DNA of 64,000 nt from JAIQFL01 sp035295745 (GCA_035295745.1 DATGIL010000107.1:62001-126000); one strand, 5' to 3'. Numbered from the stretch's first letter, positions 7,933 to 16,513 are shown. The notes: generated by a model from the sequence alone, not told the origin. A program made the numbers and translations.

Positions 7933-9174
7933 TTAACGCTGTCCGGCGATGCGGCGGCGGAGCACATCCAGCGCCATCTGTGTCGTGAACGTGCGAATTC
8001 GCTGGCGGTCGCCGATAAACTGCCGATGCGCTACGTGAGTTCCGGCGGCATCCGCGATTCCCACGTACATGGTTCCCACCGGGGCCTGCTCCCCTCCCGA
8101 ATCGGGACCAGCCACTCCCGTGATGGAGAGCGCGTATGTAGATCCGGTGCGGCGGCGCGCGCCAGTTGCCATTGCCTCGGCGGCTTCCTTACTGACCGCA
8201 CCAAACTTCTCGATTGTTTCCGGGAGCACCCCGAGAAGTTCCACTTTCATCCGATTGGTGTAGGTGATGAATCCTCCGACAAAGTATTCTGAACTGCCGG
8301 GAGTCGAAGTGAACCGCTCGCCTAGCATCCCGCCGGTAGCACTCTCCGCGACTGAGATGGTCGCATGATTCTTTTTCAGCAGGTCGCCGACTACGACCTC
8401 CAGCGGAGAGCCGTTGCGCGAGTACAGCCGATCGCCCAATAGCAACTCAATAGGACCACCCACCTCGGCCAGCAAGGCGTCTGCCTGCGCCTCGGTAGCA
8501 CAGCGGGCGCGGAGATGGATTTGCAGGTCCCCATTGGCCGCAAGTATGGTCGTGGAGGGGTTTGTGTACTTCTTGTAGACCGGTGAGATGGTCTGATCGA
8601 GATCGGATTCCGCCATACCAGTCACCCGAAAAAACAGGGTGCGGATCGCCGTTTTTGGAACGATGCGGATCAATCGCGGAAGGCACTGCCGCTCGAACAT
8701 CGCTTTCAACTCATGAGGCGGACCGGGCAGCATCACCACCACGCCACCGGAGTCTTCCAGCCACTGCCCCGGCGCCGTGCCGCGGTCGTTGGGAAGTATA
8801 GCCGCACCGTCGATGATGAACGCCTGTCGCTTATTGACTTCGGCCATTTTGCGCTTCATCAGCAGGAAGCGCTGTTCCAGGGCGTCCGCGATATCCGGGT
8901 GGAAGATCAGTTTGCGATCGAGCGCCATGGCCACGGCCTCGCGCGTGACGTCATCCTCGGTGGGTCCGAGGCCGCCCGATAGAATGACGATGCCAGTCCG
9001 CGACAAGGCACGCCGCACGGCATCTGCGAGGCGGTCGCGGTCATCGCCGATGACACACTTGAACACTACCTCGACCCCGAGATTGTTCAATTCTCCCGTG
9101 AGATACAGAGAATTCGTATCGACACGGTCCTGCGACAGCATTTCAGATCCAACTGCGATAATTTCTGCGTCCAT
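7933..9174 (-). CDS. cinA: CinA, nicotinamide-nucleotide amidohydrolase/ADP-ribose pyrophosphatase family
   Basis: This 413-residue protein has the standard two-domain CinA layout. The N-terminal MoCF-like domain (1-170) begins MDAEIIAVGSEML and contains SGGLGPTEDD; this half carries pyrophosphatase activity (COG1058) in characterised members. The C-terminal amidohydrolase domain (about 255-413) has VAESATGGMLGERFTS and SITGVAGPDSGG; it deamidates nicotinamide mononucleotide (PncC activity) in pyridine-nucleotide recycling. The ATG at 9174 directly abuts the stop of the beta-propeller gene at 9175, so the two are probably cotranscribed, and pgpA lies just upstream. pgpA-cinA neighbourhoods are common in bacteria. 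Confidence 0.95.
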   Translation of the reverse strand: MDAEIIAVGSEMLSQDRVDTNSLYLTGELNNLGVEVVFKCVIGDDRDRLADAVRRALSRTGIVILSGGLGPTEDDVTREAVAMALDRKLIFHPDIADALEQRFLLMKRKMAEVNKRQAFIIDGAAILPNDRGTAPGQWLEDSGGVVVMLPGPPHELKAMFERQCLPRLIRIVPKTAIRTLFFRVTGMAESDLDQTISPVYKKYTNPSTTILAANGDLQIHLRARCATEAQADALLAEVGGPIELLLGDRLYSRNGSPLEVVVGDLLKKNHATISVAESATGGMLGERFTSTPGSSEYFVGGFITYTNRMKVELLGVLPETIEKFGAVSKEAAEAMATGARRRTGSTYALSITGVAGPDSGGEQAPVGTMYVGIADAAGTHVAHRQFIGDRQRIRTFTTQMALDVLRRRIAGQR

Positions 9175-10203
9175 TTAGAAAAGAGGGCGGCCCTTGATGC
9201 CGACGTCCACGCGGTAGATGGCATTAGTAGTGGCAACGACCATGGCGCGGCCGGGAGTAAACGCCAAGCCCACGATGCCAGGGCCAGAGACAAACAGGTC
9301 GGCGCGCCGGTCAGGATAGATTCGAACGATGCCCTTGCGGCCGGAGATCGATGCCGCGACATAAAGGCGTCCTTCATCGTCGAAGGCCATGCCCTGGGGA
9401 CGACCCAATCCGCGGTAAAAGATCTCCACTTCCCCGTCCTGCGAAACGCGGTAGACGGAATCGAAGCTCGATGTCGTGGGCCCGGTGACGTACAGGAAGC
9501 CGTCCGGCCCCATGGCCAGATGGTAGGCCGCGATGGATGGCTCCAGCGTCGCGAAGACGAAAATCTGCCGGTTGGGAGCGATCTTGAAAATCGTGCCACT
9601 TCGGTCGCCCACGTAAAGGTTCTGCCGCTCGTCGAAGGCGATGCCGGTCGCGACCCCCATGCCCTCCACAAAGACCGAGAGATTGCCGTTCGGCGAGGCT
9701 TGGTAAATGAAGCCGTCGTAGCGGCTGGAGGCGTAGAGCATCCCCTGCGGGTCGAAGGCGAGACCGGTGGCGTTCATCAGGTCGTTGATGAACGGCTTCA
9801 TGGCGAAGTTGAGGTCGATTTTGTAAACTGCGACCGGCACCTTCTGCCCGCGGGAGCCGCTGAAGGTGGTGTAGACGTTTCCAAAGGAATCGATGGCCGG
9901 ATTGGCCACCGGGTGCAGGTTCTCGGCAACCAGCACTCCGATATCACACGCCCAGGATTCGCTGACCTGCTCGCCGCTCTCGATAACCAGTTCCCCGGCA
10001 GTGGCGCCCTCCGGAACCCGCGCGATGACAAAGGAATCGGAGCCGATGATTACCGGCGCCCCCACCTCGCCGATGGTGACGCGCGGCCGCTCCGACTTCG
10101 CAAAGCCTTTGCCTCGAATCTGCAGCTCTCCCCCGGCAATTGCCGCTGGCGGAGTTACCTGTGCGATGTGGGGCCGATTGTCAGGCGTTTTCCGAAGAGC
10201 CAT
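9175..10203 (-). CDS. IPT/TIG domain plus NHL-type beta-propeller protein
   Basis: The protein has 342 residues. Residues about 12-95 form an Ig-like IPT/TIG domain (IAQVTPPAAIAGGELQIRG). Residues 100-340 contain six similar beta blades with motifs such as GLAFDPQGMLYAS, GIAFDERQNLYVGD, HLAMGPDGFLYV and GMAFDDEGRLYVA, typical of NHL/SMP-30-like propellers. No signal peptide is visible, so it may be cytoplasmic; a start further upstream is not obvious. It is probably cotranscribed with cinA. The function is unknown: relatives include gluconolactonases and binding scaffolds, but the SMP-30 metal ligands are not evident. Confidence 0.75.
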   Translation of the reverse strand: MALRKTPDNRPHIAQVTPPAAIAGGELQIRGKGFAKSERPRVTIGEVGAPVIIGSDSFVIARVPEGATAGELVIESGEQVSESWACDIGVLVAENLHPVANPAIDSFGNVYTTFSGSRGQKVPVAVYKIDLNFAMKPFINDLMNATGLAFDPQGMLYASSRYDGFIYQASPNGNLSVFVEGMGVATGIAFDERQNLYVGDRSGTIFKIAPNRQIFVFATLEPSIAAYHLAMGPDGFLYVTGPTTSSFDSVYRVSQDGEVEIFYRGLGRPQGMAFDDEGRLYVAASISGRKGIVRIYPDRRADLFVSGPGIVGLAFTPGRAMVVATTNAIYRVDVGIKGRPLF

Positions 10204-10269
10204 ATCCTATAAGATTGTAACAGCCTCCACGAAAAACGCCCCTTGATGTCCGTGGCGGGGTTCCGGCGC

Positions 10270-10755
10270 TCAGTAGAGCCGGAACCAGCCTGCAACGAAT
10301 AAGATCAGGGCAGCGTAGATCCCCGCCATGACATCGTCAGCGTTGATGCCGACGCCACCCGGTAGCGCTTCCAACTGCCGCACGGGCGGGGGTTTCCAAA
10401 TATCGAAAAGACGGAAGAGCACGAAGGCGAAGAGATAGCTCTTCCAATTCAAAACGCGCGCTCCCCCCAAGGCGATCCACTGGCCAATCACCTCGTCGAC
10501 CACCACGATCGAAGGATCTTTGCGCTGGACGGCGTCCGCTGTGATGCCGGCGGCCCATACGCCCGGTCCGAAGAGTAGGGCTGCCAGGACGGGGAACGAC
10601 CACCAGGGGAGTCCCGCGGTTTCGTGCAAGCCGACCGCGATCGCGATGGCTGCGGCGGACCCCGCCGTGCCTGGTGCGAAGGGCGAGTAGCCACACCCGA
10701 ACCAGGTGGCGATGAGTTTGGCGAAACGAACTCGCGGAGAATCGGACCCGGCCAT
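10270..10755 (-). CDS. pgpA: Phosphatidylglycerophosphatase A
   Basis: This is a 161-residue membrane enzyme that removes phosphate from phosphatidylglycerophosphate in phosphatidylglycerol synthesis. Family motifs are present: FGCGYSPFAPGTAGSAAA near the N-terminus, VVDEVIGQW in the middle, and LPGGVGINADDVMAGIYA at the C-terminus, which supplies the conserved acidic and glycine residues. Three to four hydrophobic segments are visible. I chose the ATG at 10755 because it overlaps the stop of the upstream gene as TGATG, implying translational coupling; an in-frame GTG at 10794 exists inside the upstream gene but is less likely. Confidence 0.93.
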   Translation of the reverse strand: MAGSDSPRVRFAKLIATWFGCGYSPFAPGTAGSAAAIAIAVGLHETAGLPWWSFPVLAALLFGPGVWAAGITADAVQRKDPSIVVVDEVIGQWIALGGARVLNWKSYLFAFVLFRLFDIWKPPPVRQLEALPGGVGINADDVMAGIYAALILFVAGWFRLY

Positions 10756-11141
10756 CAGGAAATCCGATAGGCGTAGCCGTCCTCGATGAACCACTTCCCC
10801 AAAGATTCCGGCCCGAGGCGCACTCCCTCCACGGCCTTCCTGGGTTTGCCATGATGCCGCCGGAGATCGCGGATAAAGGGATGGCTAGTGGGCAGAATCA
10901 TGACCGAGGGTTCCTTGTGAACAGGGAAGCCCGCGTCTTTCCACACGGAATAAACCAGTTTCCGCCCCTCCAAATCTCCGAGCCGATCAAACCGCCGCGA
11001 GGCAAGAATCAGCCACCAGGACTCGTGGTTCGGCAGAAATAACCATGCTGCCACTTCCGGTTTCAAATCGGCGGCATCGAGGATCTTGAGTACCTCGGCG
11101 CCATTCTCGAGATCAATGCTTACCAATACCGCTTTATCCAC
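10755..11141 (-). CDS. Protein of unknown function paired with a HEPN gene
   Basis: This 128-residue acidic/basic mixed protein begins with GTG (DKAVLVSIDLENGAEVLKILD). I do not recognise a named domain. Visible features are a central WLFLPNHESWWLILASRRFD segment and a hydrophobic core suggesting an alpha/beta fold. It overlaps the HEPN gene by 22 bp upstream and pgpA by 2 bp downstream, so it must be translated from the same message. It is not an MNT-type nucleotidyltransferase (no GSxxxGxxxxxSD motif), which would be the usual HEPN partner. A role as cognate partner or antitoxin of the HEPN protein is inference from the overlap only. Confidence 0.7.
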   Translation of the reverse strand: MDKAVLVSIDLENGAEVLKILDAADLKPEVAAWLFLPNHESWWLILASRRFDRLGDLEGRKLVYSVWKDAGFPVHKEPSVMILPTSHPFIRDLRRHHGKPRKAVEGVRLGPESLGKWFIEDGYAYRIS

Positions 11142-11533
11142 GCCAGGACTCCGTGCCTGCGGTCGCCAACTGCCAGGACCAGTTCGCGAGCCTTTTCCGC
11201 ATTGTGCCGCTCATAGCGGCTCTGCTCGTCCCACTCTTCAACTGTACCCCAGTTGGCTTTGAATTCCGGATCGAGGCTGATCCGTTCCGCATGCGATTCG
11301 TCCAAGTTGCCCAGCCGCATCAGAACCGAGAGCTTGTGAGTATAGCTCGGGTCGACTCGTTTCTTATCGGGGAACTCGTGCCGCTTCGTCTGCTTCGCGA
11401 CGCAGGCCTTCAGCGCGCATTCCACCGCATATCCTGCCAGATAGTAGGCGCCATCGAACAGTCCCTGCCCCAACAGCGCCTGAGCCTCTTTCGCGCGAAC
11501 CCGGGAAAGCGCGTGCAATTCGGTTCGATCCAC
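11120..11533 (-). CDS. HEPN-domain protein
   Basis: The 137-residue protein, starting with GTG at 11533, is helical with the diagnostic HEPN segments: LFDGAYYLAGYAVECALKA (helix with the conserved GY and ECALKA) and later SRYERHNAEKARELV. HEPN domains occur in ribonuclease toxins and in nucleotidyltransferase partners; active RNases carry an R-x(4-6)-H motif. Here the nearest match has three intervening residues (R-Y-E-R-H), so nuclease activity is uncertain. It lies 24 bp after yacG and overlaps the next gene by 22 bp. Its placement inside a rimO-yacG-pgpA run of housekeeping genes suggests insertion as a two-gene module. Confidence 0.8.
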   Translation of the reverse strand: MDRTELHALSRVRAKEAQALLGQGLFDGAYYLAGYAVECALKACVAKQTKRHEFPDKKRVDPSYTHKLSVLMRLGNLDESHAERISLDPEFKANWGTVEEWDEQSRYERHNAEKARELVLAVGDRRHGVLAWIKRYW

Positions 11534-11557
11534 ACGCTCATGGTAATCGAATGCTAG

Positions 11558-11716
11558 CTACTCTTCTTCGTCTTCAGGAATGGGAGATTCGACGGAAGGA
11601 ATTACGTACTTTTCGGAAGCCCAGTTGGCCAAGTCGATGAGCCGGCAGCGCTCGCTGCAAAACGGAAACTCGGGATCCTCACGGGCGACTTCCTTCTTGC
11701 AGATCGGACACTTCAT
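11558..11716 (-). CDS. yacG: DNA gyrase inhibitor YacG (zinc-binding)
   Basis: This 52-residue protein starts at 11716 and ends with an acidic tail (EDEEE). Its four zinc ligands are C3, C6, C20 and C24 (CPIC and CSERC), followed by RLIDLANW, the signature of YacG. In E. coli this protein binds the GyrB C-terminal domain and blocks DNA binding by gyrase. The start codon overlaps the rimO stop in an ATGA arrangement, so the two are translationally coupled. Confidence 0.9.
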   Translation of the reverse strand: MKCPICKKEVAREDPEFPFCSERCRLIDLANWASEKYVIPSVESPIPEDEEE

Positions 11717-13095
11717 ACACCAATTTGAATCAGTTGCGGGGGCGCGAATTGGGGCACCCGCTCGTGGCCCGCCAGAAGCGTACCCACGACATCGTAGTCG
11801 TGCGCTTCGGTGATGCGCAGCGGACGAATTTCTCCCGGCCTTGGCTCGGACCCTTCGAAGTCGTTCACCAGGACAACACCATCGATTTCCGGCGCCTGCG
11901 TCGACATGCGGGCTTCCCAGAGCAGATCCGTCTCGCGCGAAGGACCTTCCACCAGCACCGGCACTTCCTGTTCCACCAGTGCGCGATTGCGTGACCGCGC
12001 GATCTTGCGCTGGATGGCCATCAGACGGCGTTTGCGATTCTGAGTCGTCCGCGCATCCACTTTGCCGTCCAACCCGAAACTCCCGCTAGTATCTTCATCC
12101 GAATATGTGAAGACGCCCAGATTATCGAAACGCGCCGCTTCGACGAATTGGCACAATTCTTCAAAATCCTCGGCCGTCTCTCCCGGAAATCCCGTGATGA
12201 AGCTGGTGCGGATGGCCACCCCCGGAATCGTGCGGCGGATCCGTTCGAGCAGCTTAAGGAAGATCGCTCCAGACGCGCCGCGCTTCATGCGCTTCAAAAC
12301 CTGCGCACTGGCATGCTGCAGCGGCATGTCGATGTACTTTACGAGGGCCGCGTGAGCTGCGATCGTATCGAGCAGTTTCTGGGTGACCTTGTTGGGGTAA
12401 GCATACAGGAACCGAATCCACTTGGCGTGGGGGGTTTCGATATTCGCCAGCCGCTCGAGCAGATGAGCCAGCCCGTTTTCCAGCCCGAAATCCTCTCCGA
12501 AGCAGGTGGTGTCCTGGCCGATCAGGTTGATCTCGCGGACACCCTGCTGAAACAGGCGTGTGGCCTCGGAGATCACGGATTCAAAACGGCGGCTGCGGAA
12601 CTTGCCGCGATATTGAGGGATAACGCAGAACGTGCACGGATGATCGCATCCTTCGGCAATCTTCACATACGCGAAATGGCGCGGCGTGGCCAACACCCGT
12701 GGAGTCAAATCGTGATAGAGATAGGGCTCCGGAGCGTTTGAGGTTGGTTCCATGCCTTCGCAGATCGCGACGATGCTGTCGAGTTCGTTGGTTCCGACCA
12801 GCGCATCCACTTCCGGCATCTCTTGACGGATGTCGCCGCGATACCGCTCCACCAGGCATCCCGCGACAATCAGTCTTTTCGCGCGGCCGACTTTCTTGTA
12901 CTCGGCCATTTCGAGAATGGTATCGACCGATTCTTTTTTGGCCGGATCGATAAAACTACACGTGTTGACCACCAAGACCTCGGCCTGATCGGGGTGCGGA
13001 GTCAGCTCGTGACCTTTGGCCACGAGCTGCCCCATCATCACTTCGCTATCGACCAGGTTCTTGGGACATCCCAGACTGACAAAACCAATTTTCAA
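11713..13095 (-). CDS. rimO: Ribosomal protein S12 methylthiotransferase RimO
   Basis: The 460-residue radical-SAM enzyme adds a methylthio group to an aspartate of ribosomal protein S12. The N-terminal MTTase domain begins MKIGFVSLGCPKNLVDSE, with further cysteines in VVNTCSF and VAGCLVERY that hold the auxiliary cluster. The radical SAM motif is C-D-H-P-C-T-F-C (CxxxCxxC) in AEGCDHPCTFCVIPQYRG. A C-terminal TRAM-like region follows (after EQEVPVLVEGPS). The pattern PKNLVDSE and the PQYRGKFRSR segment favour RimO over MiaB. It heads the run rimO-yacG-HEPN-unknown-pgpA. Confidence 0.95.
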   Translation of the reverse strand: MKIGFVSLGCPKNLVDSEVMMGQLVAKGHELTPHPDQAEVLVVNTCSFIDPAKKESVDTILEMAEYKKVGRAKRLIVAGCLVERYRGDIRQEMPEVDALVGTNELDSIVAICEGMEPTSNAPEPYLYHDLTPRVLATPRHFAYVKIAEGCDHPCTFCVIPQYRGKFRSRRFESVISEATRLFQQGVREINLIGQDTTCFGEDFGLENGLAHLLERLANIETPHAKWIRFLYAYPNKVTQKLLDTIAAHAALVKYIDMPLQHASAQVLKRMKRGASGAIFLKLLERIRRTIPGVAIRTSFITGFPGETAEDFEELCQFVEAARFDNLGVFTYSDEDTSGSFGLDGKVDARTTQNRKRRLMAIQRKIARSRNRALVEQEVPVLVEGPSRETDLLWEARMSTQAPEIDGVVLVNDFEGSEPRPGEIRPLRITEAHDYDVVGTLLAGHERVPQFAPPQLIQIGV

Positions 13096-13128
13096 GAGCT
13101 TTTTCCAGCTATCTGTACGATGCCCGGC

Positions 13129-13356
13129 TTACTCGTGTGCGGTTGCTGGGGCCTCCGTGGCAGATTCCCCGACATCGCCCACATCCCCAACATCGCCGGC
13201 CGCCATCGAGAGATCGTCATCCGTGTCCGGACTCGTGTCGCCCGACAGCTTCTCCGCCTTGCGTTGCACCCTCCGTGCCGCCTTGTCGCGCGCTTTCTCC
13301 ATGCGAGCAATTTCTTTTTGTCGTTTCTTGAAGGTGGTACCCGAACGCATACCCAT
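13129..13356 (-). CDS. Small basic/acidic bipartite protein, unknown
   Basis: The 75-residue protein has a highly basic, probably helical N-terminus (TTFKKRQKEIARMEK, then KAARRVQRKAE) and an acidic low-complexity tail containing the tandem triplet GDVGDVGDVG. I do not recognise a characterised family, though short proteins beginning with a GTTFKKRQKE-like segment seem familiar from other acidobacteria. A ribosome site (GGAG, in gaggaatctcc read in reverse) precedes the ATG. It lies 33 bp upstream of rimO and may be cotranscribed. Nucleic-acid or ribosome binding by the basic half is only a guess. Confidence 0.6.
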   Translation of the reverse strand: MGMRSGTTFKKRQKEIARMEKARDKAARRVQRKAEKLSGDTSPDTDDDLSMAAGDVGDVGDVGESATEAPATAHE

Positions 13357-13773
13357 GAGGAATCTCCTGATCTGCGGCCGCCATTTTCAGACGGCGCGGT
13401 TTACGAGATGAGCCAACCGGAGGAGTCGCGCCGCTCGCTTTTCCCCCGTACCGCAACGGCGGCGACAACGCCGCCCAAACTGCCCCAGCCCCCATCTCCC
13501 CTGGCCGGACCTGCTCGATCTTCGGCGCAAACAACCTCAGCGCGAACGATCAATCGATAGCCTGACCGCAAGAATCCCTTTTACTGGCAGCAGTATCCTT
13601 CGTAGTTTCCTTGGCGTTCCGACGATCCCTGCTTTCCAATTAATGCGGCCGTTCGTGGCAAGCAGATCACGCCAAGTCTTGCGGGCGACCCAACAGGCAA
13701 TTCTCAGTTTAGCAGATTCCGCCGAAAGCTGTATTTTCGATGCGCACTGCGCAGATGCTCCCGGTCGTGGACC
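13357..13773. other. Intergenic gap without a supported gene
   Basis: This divergent gap between the small basic gene and the GH5-like gene holds no open frame that looks like a protein. The part near 13800 carries the promoter listed separately; the rest shows no repeat or clear structure. Confidence 0.5.
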
Positions 13774-13803
13774 TTGACGTTGACGCCCGGAACACGATAT
13801 GTT
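13774..13803 (+). promoter_or_regulatory. Probable sigma-70 promoter of the GH5-like gene
   Basis: TTGACG (13774-13779) and TATGTT (13798-13803) are separated by 18 bp. The predicted transcript start near 13810 lies 20 bases before the ATG at 13830, which favours that start over the in-frame ATG at 13740. Confidence 0.5.
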
Positions 13804-13829
13804 CGGACCAATCTCGCTTAACTAGACCA

Positions 13830-14966
13830 ATGAGACGCCTACTCATCGCGATTTGCCTTTTTGGGTGCGCTTCCACCCTGGCACAGACCCCCAAGTGGTC
13901 TGAAAACCAAGCTAATGACTGGTATGCCAAGCAGCCATGGCTCGTGGGAAGCAATTACATTCCGGCAACGGCAATCAACCAGTTGGAGATGTGGCAGGCC
14001 GAGACCTTCGACACCACCCGCATCGATATGGAATTAGCGTGGGCCGAAGCCTTGGGAATGAATAGCATGCGCGTTTTCCTGCATGATATCGCGTGGCAGC
14101 AAGACCCTTCCGGATTCCGCAGGCGCATCGACCGTTTCCTCTCCGTCGCCAAAAAGCACAAAATCCGCCCCATTCTCGTATTGTTCGATTCCTGTTGGTT
14201 TCCCTTTCCGGAAGCCGGAATCCAACCGACTCCGCGGCGGGGTGTTCACAATTCCGGTTGGGTGCAAAGCCCGGGCGCGAAAGCTCTCACCGATCCCGCG
14301 CAAGAGGCGCGCCTGCTCAATTACATCCAGGAAGTGGTGCTGGCGTTCTCCACCGACGATCGCGTTCTCGCATGGGACCTTTGGAACGAGCCCGATAACA
14401 TGAATACCAGCAGTTATGGCAGCTCCGAGCCGCGTAATAAGCTGGACCGCGTCAAAGTGCTTCTGCCTCAGGTATTCAAGTACGCCCGCGCTGGACTGCC
14501 AACCCAGCCCCTAACCAGCGGACTCTGGAAAGGCGGCGACTGGGCAACCGCCGACACTCTTGACCCCATCGAGAAGATTCAGGTCGAACAATCCGACGTC
14601 ATCTCCTTCCACAACTACGGCAAGCCCGAGGAGTTCGAAAAGCGGGTCCAGGCTTTGCAGGGGTATCATCGACCCCTCCTCGCCACCGAGTACATGGCTC
14701 GAGGTAGGGGGAGTACTTTCCAAGGCATCCTGCCCATCGCCAAACAATATAAAGTGGCAGCTTACAACTGGGGATTCGCCGCCGGAAAGACCCAGACCTG
14801 GATACCCTGGGACTCCTGGGAGCACCCCTACACCGACCGCCAGCCCGAGGTGTGGTTCCACGACATCTTCTTCAGCAACGGCAAGCCGTATCTGCAAGAA
14901 GAGGTGGATTTTATCCGCAATATCACCTCCGGTAAGGCCGCCGCCAAGCCGGTCACACACCACTGA
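13830..14966 (+). CDS. Secreted GH5-like glycoside hydrolase (cellulase family)
   Basis: Starting at 13830 the protein has 378 residues: signal peptide 1-19 (cut near LAQTP), then a (beta/alpha)8 glycosidase. The acid/base glutamate is E187 in AWDLWNEPDN, and the nucleophile is probably E287 in LLATEYMARG, matching the clan GH-A arrangement. Other clan features are MRVFLHDIAW after strand 2 and VISFHNYG near strand 6. Members cut beta-1,4 glucans, mannans or xylans; the substrate cannot be fixed here. The gene is monocistronic as far as visible, with its own promoter. An upstream in-frame ATG at 13740 would lie before the promoter and lacks a leader-like sequence. Confidence 0.85.
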   Translation: MRRLLIAICLFGCASTLAQTPKWSENQANDWYAKQPWLVGSNYIPATAINQLEMWQAETFDTTRIDMELAWAEALGMNSMRVFLHDIAWQQDPSGFRRRIDRFLSVAKKHKIRPILVLFDSCWFPFPEAGIQPTPRRGVHNSGWVQSPGAKALTDPAQEARLLNYIQEVVLAFSTDDRVLAWDLWNEPDNMNTSSYGSSEPRNKLDRVKVLLPQVFKYARAGLPTQPLTSGLWKGGDWATADTLDPIEKIQVEQSDVISFHNYGKPEEFEKRVQALQGYHRPLLATEYMARGRGSTFQGILPIAKQYKVAAYNWGFAAGKTQTWIPWDSWEHPYTDRQPEVWFHDIFFSNGKPYLQEEVDFIRNITSGKAAAKPVTHH

Positions 14967-15125
14967 ACCCCGGTTCGCATAGAGTCCATCAAAACTTTGG
15001 ATTGGACTCGCCTCTGAGACGCTCCCTAAACTGAGAGAGTAGTCACCCTCTTGTGGAGCGGAAGCTCCAGCACCATGAAAACCCCGCGCCACAACAGAGG
15101 TGCATCGATCGGAGGCTCAAGACCT

Positions 15126-16334
15126 ATGATGGCGGTATCAGAGAGTAACACCCAAGTCGCATTACTACATCAGATCAGCAACATTGTCAGTTCCGATTTG
15201 ACGCTTGACGGCATGTTACAGGAATTGATCGGGCTGGCAGTGGAAGTTACCGACTGTGACGCTTGCCTGGTTTACCTGGTGGACCACAACAGCAACGAAA
15301 TCGTACTTCGCGCCTCGCAACTGCCGCACACTTCGGAAATCGACAGCATCCGGCTGAAGATGGGTGAAGGAATCACGGGGTGGGTGGCCTTGCACAGGTC
15401 AGTGGTGGCGCTGGGCTCCAACGCTTCTGCGGACACGCGATTCAAGAGCTTCCAGGCCCTTCCGGAAGACACCTATGAAGCTTTCCTTTCGGTGCCCCTC
15501 ATCAGTAACGGGGAACTGATTGGCGTCATCAATATTCACCACAAGGCTCGCCACTCGCATACTCCGGATGAGATCGCCCTCGTCAGCTTCATCGGCGAGC
15601 AGATGGGCGGCGCGATCGCCAAGTCCAAGCTCGCCGAACGCTCCGAAAGTGCTTCGCGGCGGATGGAAGTGCTGGCAGGCCTGGCACAGACCATTTCCGA
15701 AGAGAACTATCTCGACCGTATCCTGCAGGCCATCGCCGAAATGCTGGCGGAAACTCTGGGTTCGCCGGTCTGCTCCATTATGCTGGTGGACGAAGAACGC
15801 CGCGAACTCGTGATCTCGGCGGCATGCTGCTCGTCTCCGGACTACATGCACAAGATGCCGCTCAAGATCGAGGATTCCCTGATCGGCCGCGTAGTCCGCG
15901 AAGCGCGCCCGATCATGATTCCCAACGTTCTCGAAGAGAAGCAGTATCGCTATCCCGAACTGGCGCGACGCACCGGCCTCGCTTCCCTGCTCTCCATGCC
16001 GTTGATGACACGCGATCGCGTCATGGGTACCATCAACATCTATACGCGCGAGGTCCGGCAGTTCAGCGAGGACGAAATCGGCTTCGTCAAGGTGGTGGCC
16101 GGTCAGGCGGCAATTGCAATCGAAAATGCCCGCCTCATGTCGGAAACACTGGAGATGAAGCGCGCGCTCGAGATTCGCAAAATTGTGGAGCGCGCCAAAG
16201 GCATCCTGCAGCACAAGCACAATCTCACCGAAGCAGACGCCTATCTGAAGCTTCGCAATGAGAGCCGTCGCCTTCGCCGTCCGATGCGCGAATTGGCGGA
16301 GGCCATCATCCTGGCTGACGATCTGGAAAAGTAA
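15126..16334 (+). CDS. GAF-GAF-ANTAR regulator (putative RNA-binding antiterminator)
   Basis: From the ATG at 15126, preceded by GGAGG, the protein has 402 residues. GAF domain 1 spans about 15-160 and GAF domain 2 about 185-330; both contain the typical GxGIxGWV/LIGRVVRE segments. The C-terminus (about 345-400; ALEIRKIVERAKGILQ, LRNESRRLRRPMRELAE) is an ANTAR domain, a three-helix module that binds paired RNA hairpins to prevent transcription termination, as in AmiR and NasR. The GAF domains probably sense a small ligand or redox cue. A 169-bp nested palindrome begins 11 bp after the stop and could be a target. An in-frame ATG at 15075 also exists but has no ribosome site. Confidence 0.88.
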   Translation: MMAVSESNTQVALLHQISNIVSSDLTLDGMLQELIGLAVEVTDCDACLVYLVDHNSNEIVLRASQLPHTSEIDSIRLKMGEGITGWVALHRSVVALGSNASADTRFKSFQALPEDTYEAFLSVPLISNGELIGVINIHHKARHSHTPDEIALVSFIGEQMGGAIAKSKLAERSESASRRMEVLAGLAQTISEENYLDRILQAIAEMLAETLGSPVCSIMLVDEERRELVISAACCSSPDYMHKMPLKIEDSLIGRVVREARPIMIPNVLEEKQYRYPELARRTGLASLLSMPLMTRDRVMGTINIYTREVRQFSEDEIGFVKVVAGQAAIAIENARLMSETLEMKRALEIRKIVERAKGILQHKHNLTEADAYLKLRNESRRLRRPMRELAEAIILADDLEK

Positions 16335-16345
16335 GCTTGGTCAAC

Positions 16346-16513
16346 GTGGCGCAAACACTTTTGTTTGCCGTCTCGACACTTTTGTCGAGACTTTCGGGCG
16401 TGTGCCAAGTCCAGGGGGCCTGAATCCTCTTTGGTGACCGCGATTCAGTCTTGCTGCACACCCAACAAGCGTCGAGAAGGTCTCAACGCGGCAAAGAGGA
16501 GTGTTTGCGCCAC
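16346..16513. repeat. Long nested inverted-repeat structure
   Basis: A perfect 13-bp inverted repeat (gtggcgcaaacac, 16346-16358; gtgtttgcgccac, 16501-16513) brackets the element. Five bases further in on both sides comes a second 7-bp pair (tttgccg, 16364-16370; cggcaaa, 16489-16495). Inside are a perfect 9-bp hairpin with a CTTT loop (16370-16378/16383-16391), gtgtgc/gcacac (16400-16405/16456-16461) and ctgaatc/gattcag (16420-16426/16442-16448). The segment tctcgac (16371-16377) can pair either with its close partner or with gtcgaga at 16471-16477, so two folds compete. It lies between the ANTAR gene and a gene with a TTG start 17 bp downstream. It could be a structured leader RNA, a terminator/antiterminator or a small palindromic mobile element. 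Confidence 0.75.

Noticed and set aside
13129..13356. GDVGDVGDVG triplet repeats as a functional repeat region
   Set aside because: Only three short copies inside an acidic tail; no evidence for more than local slippage.
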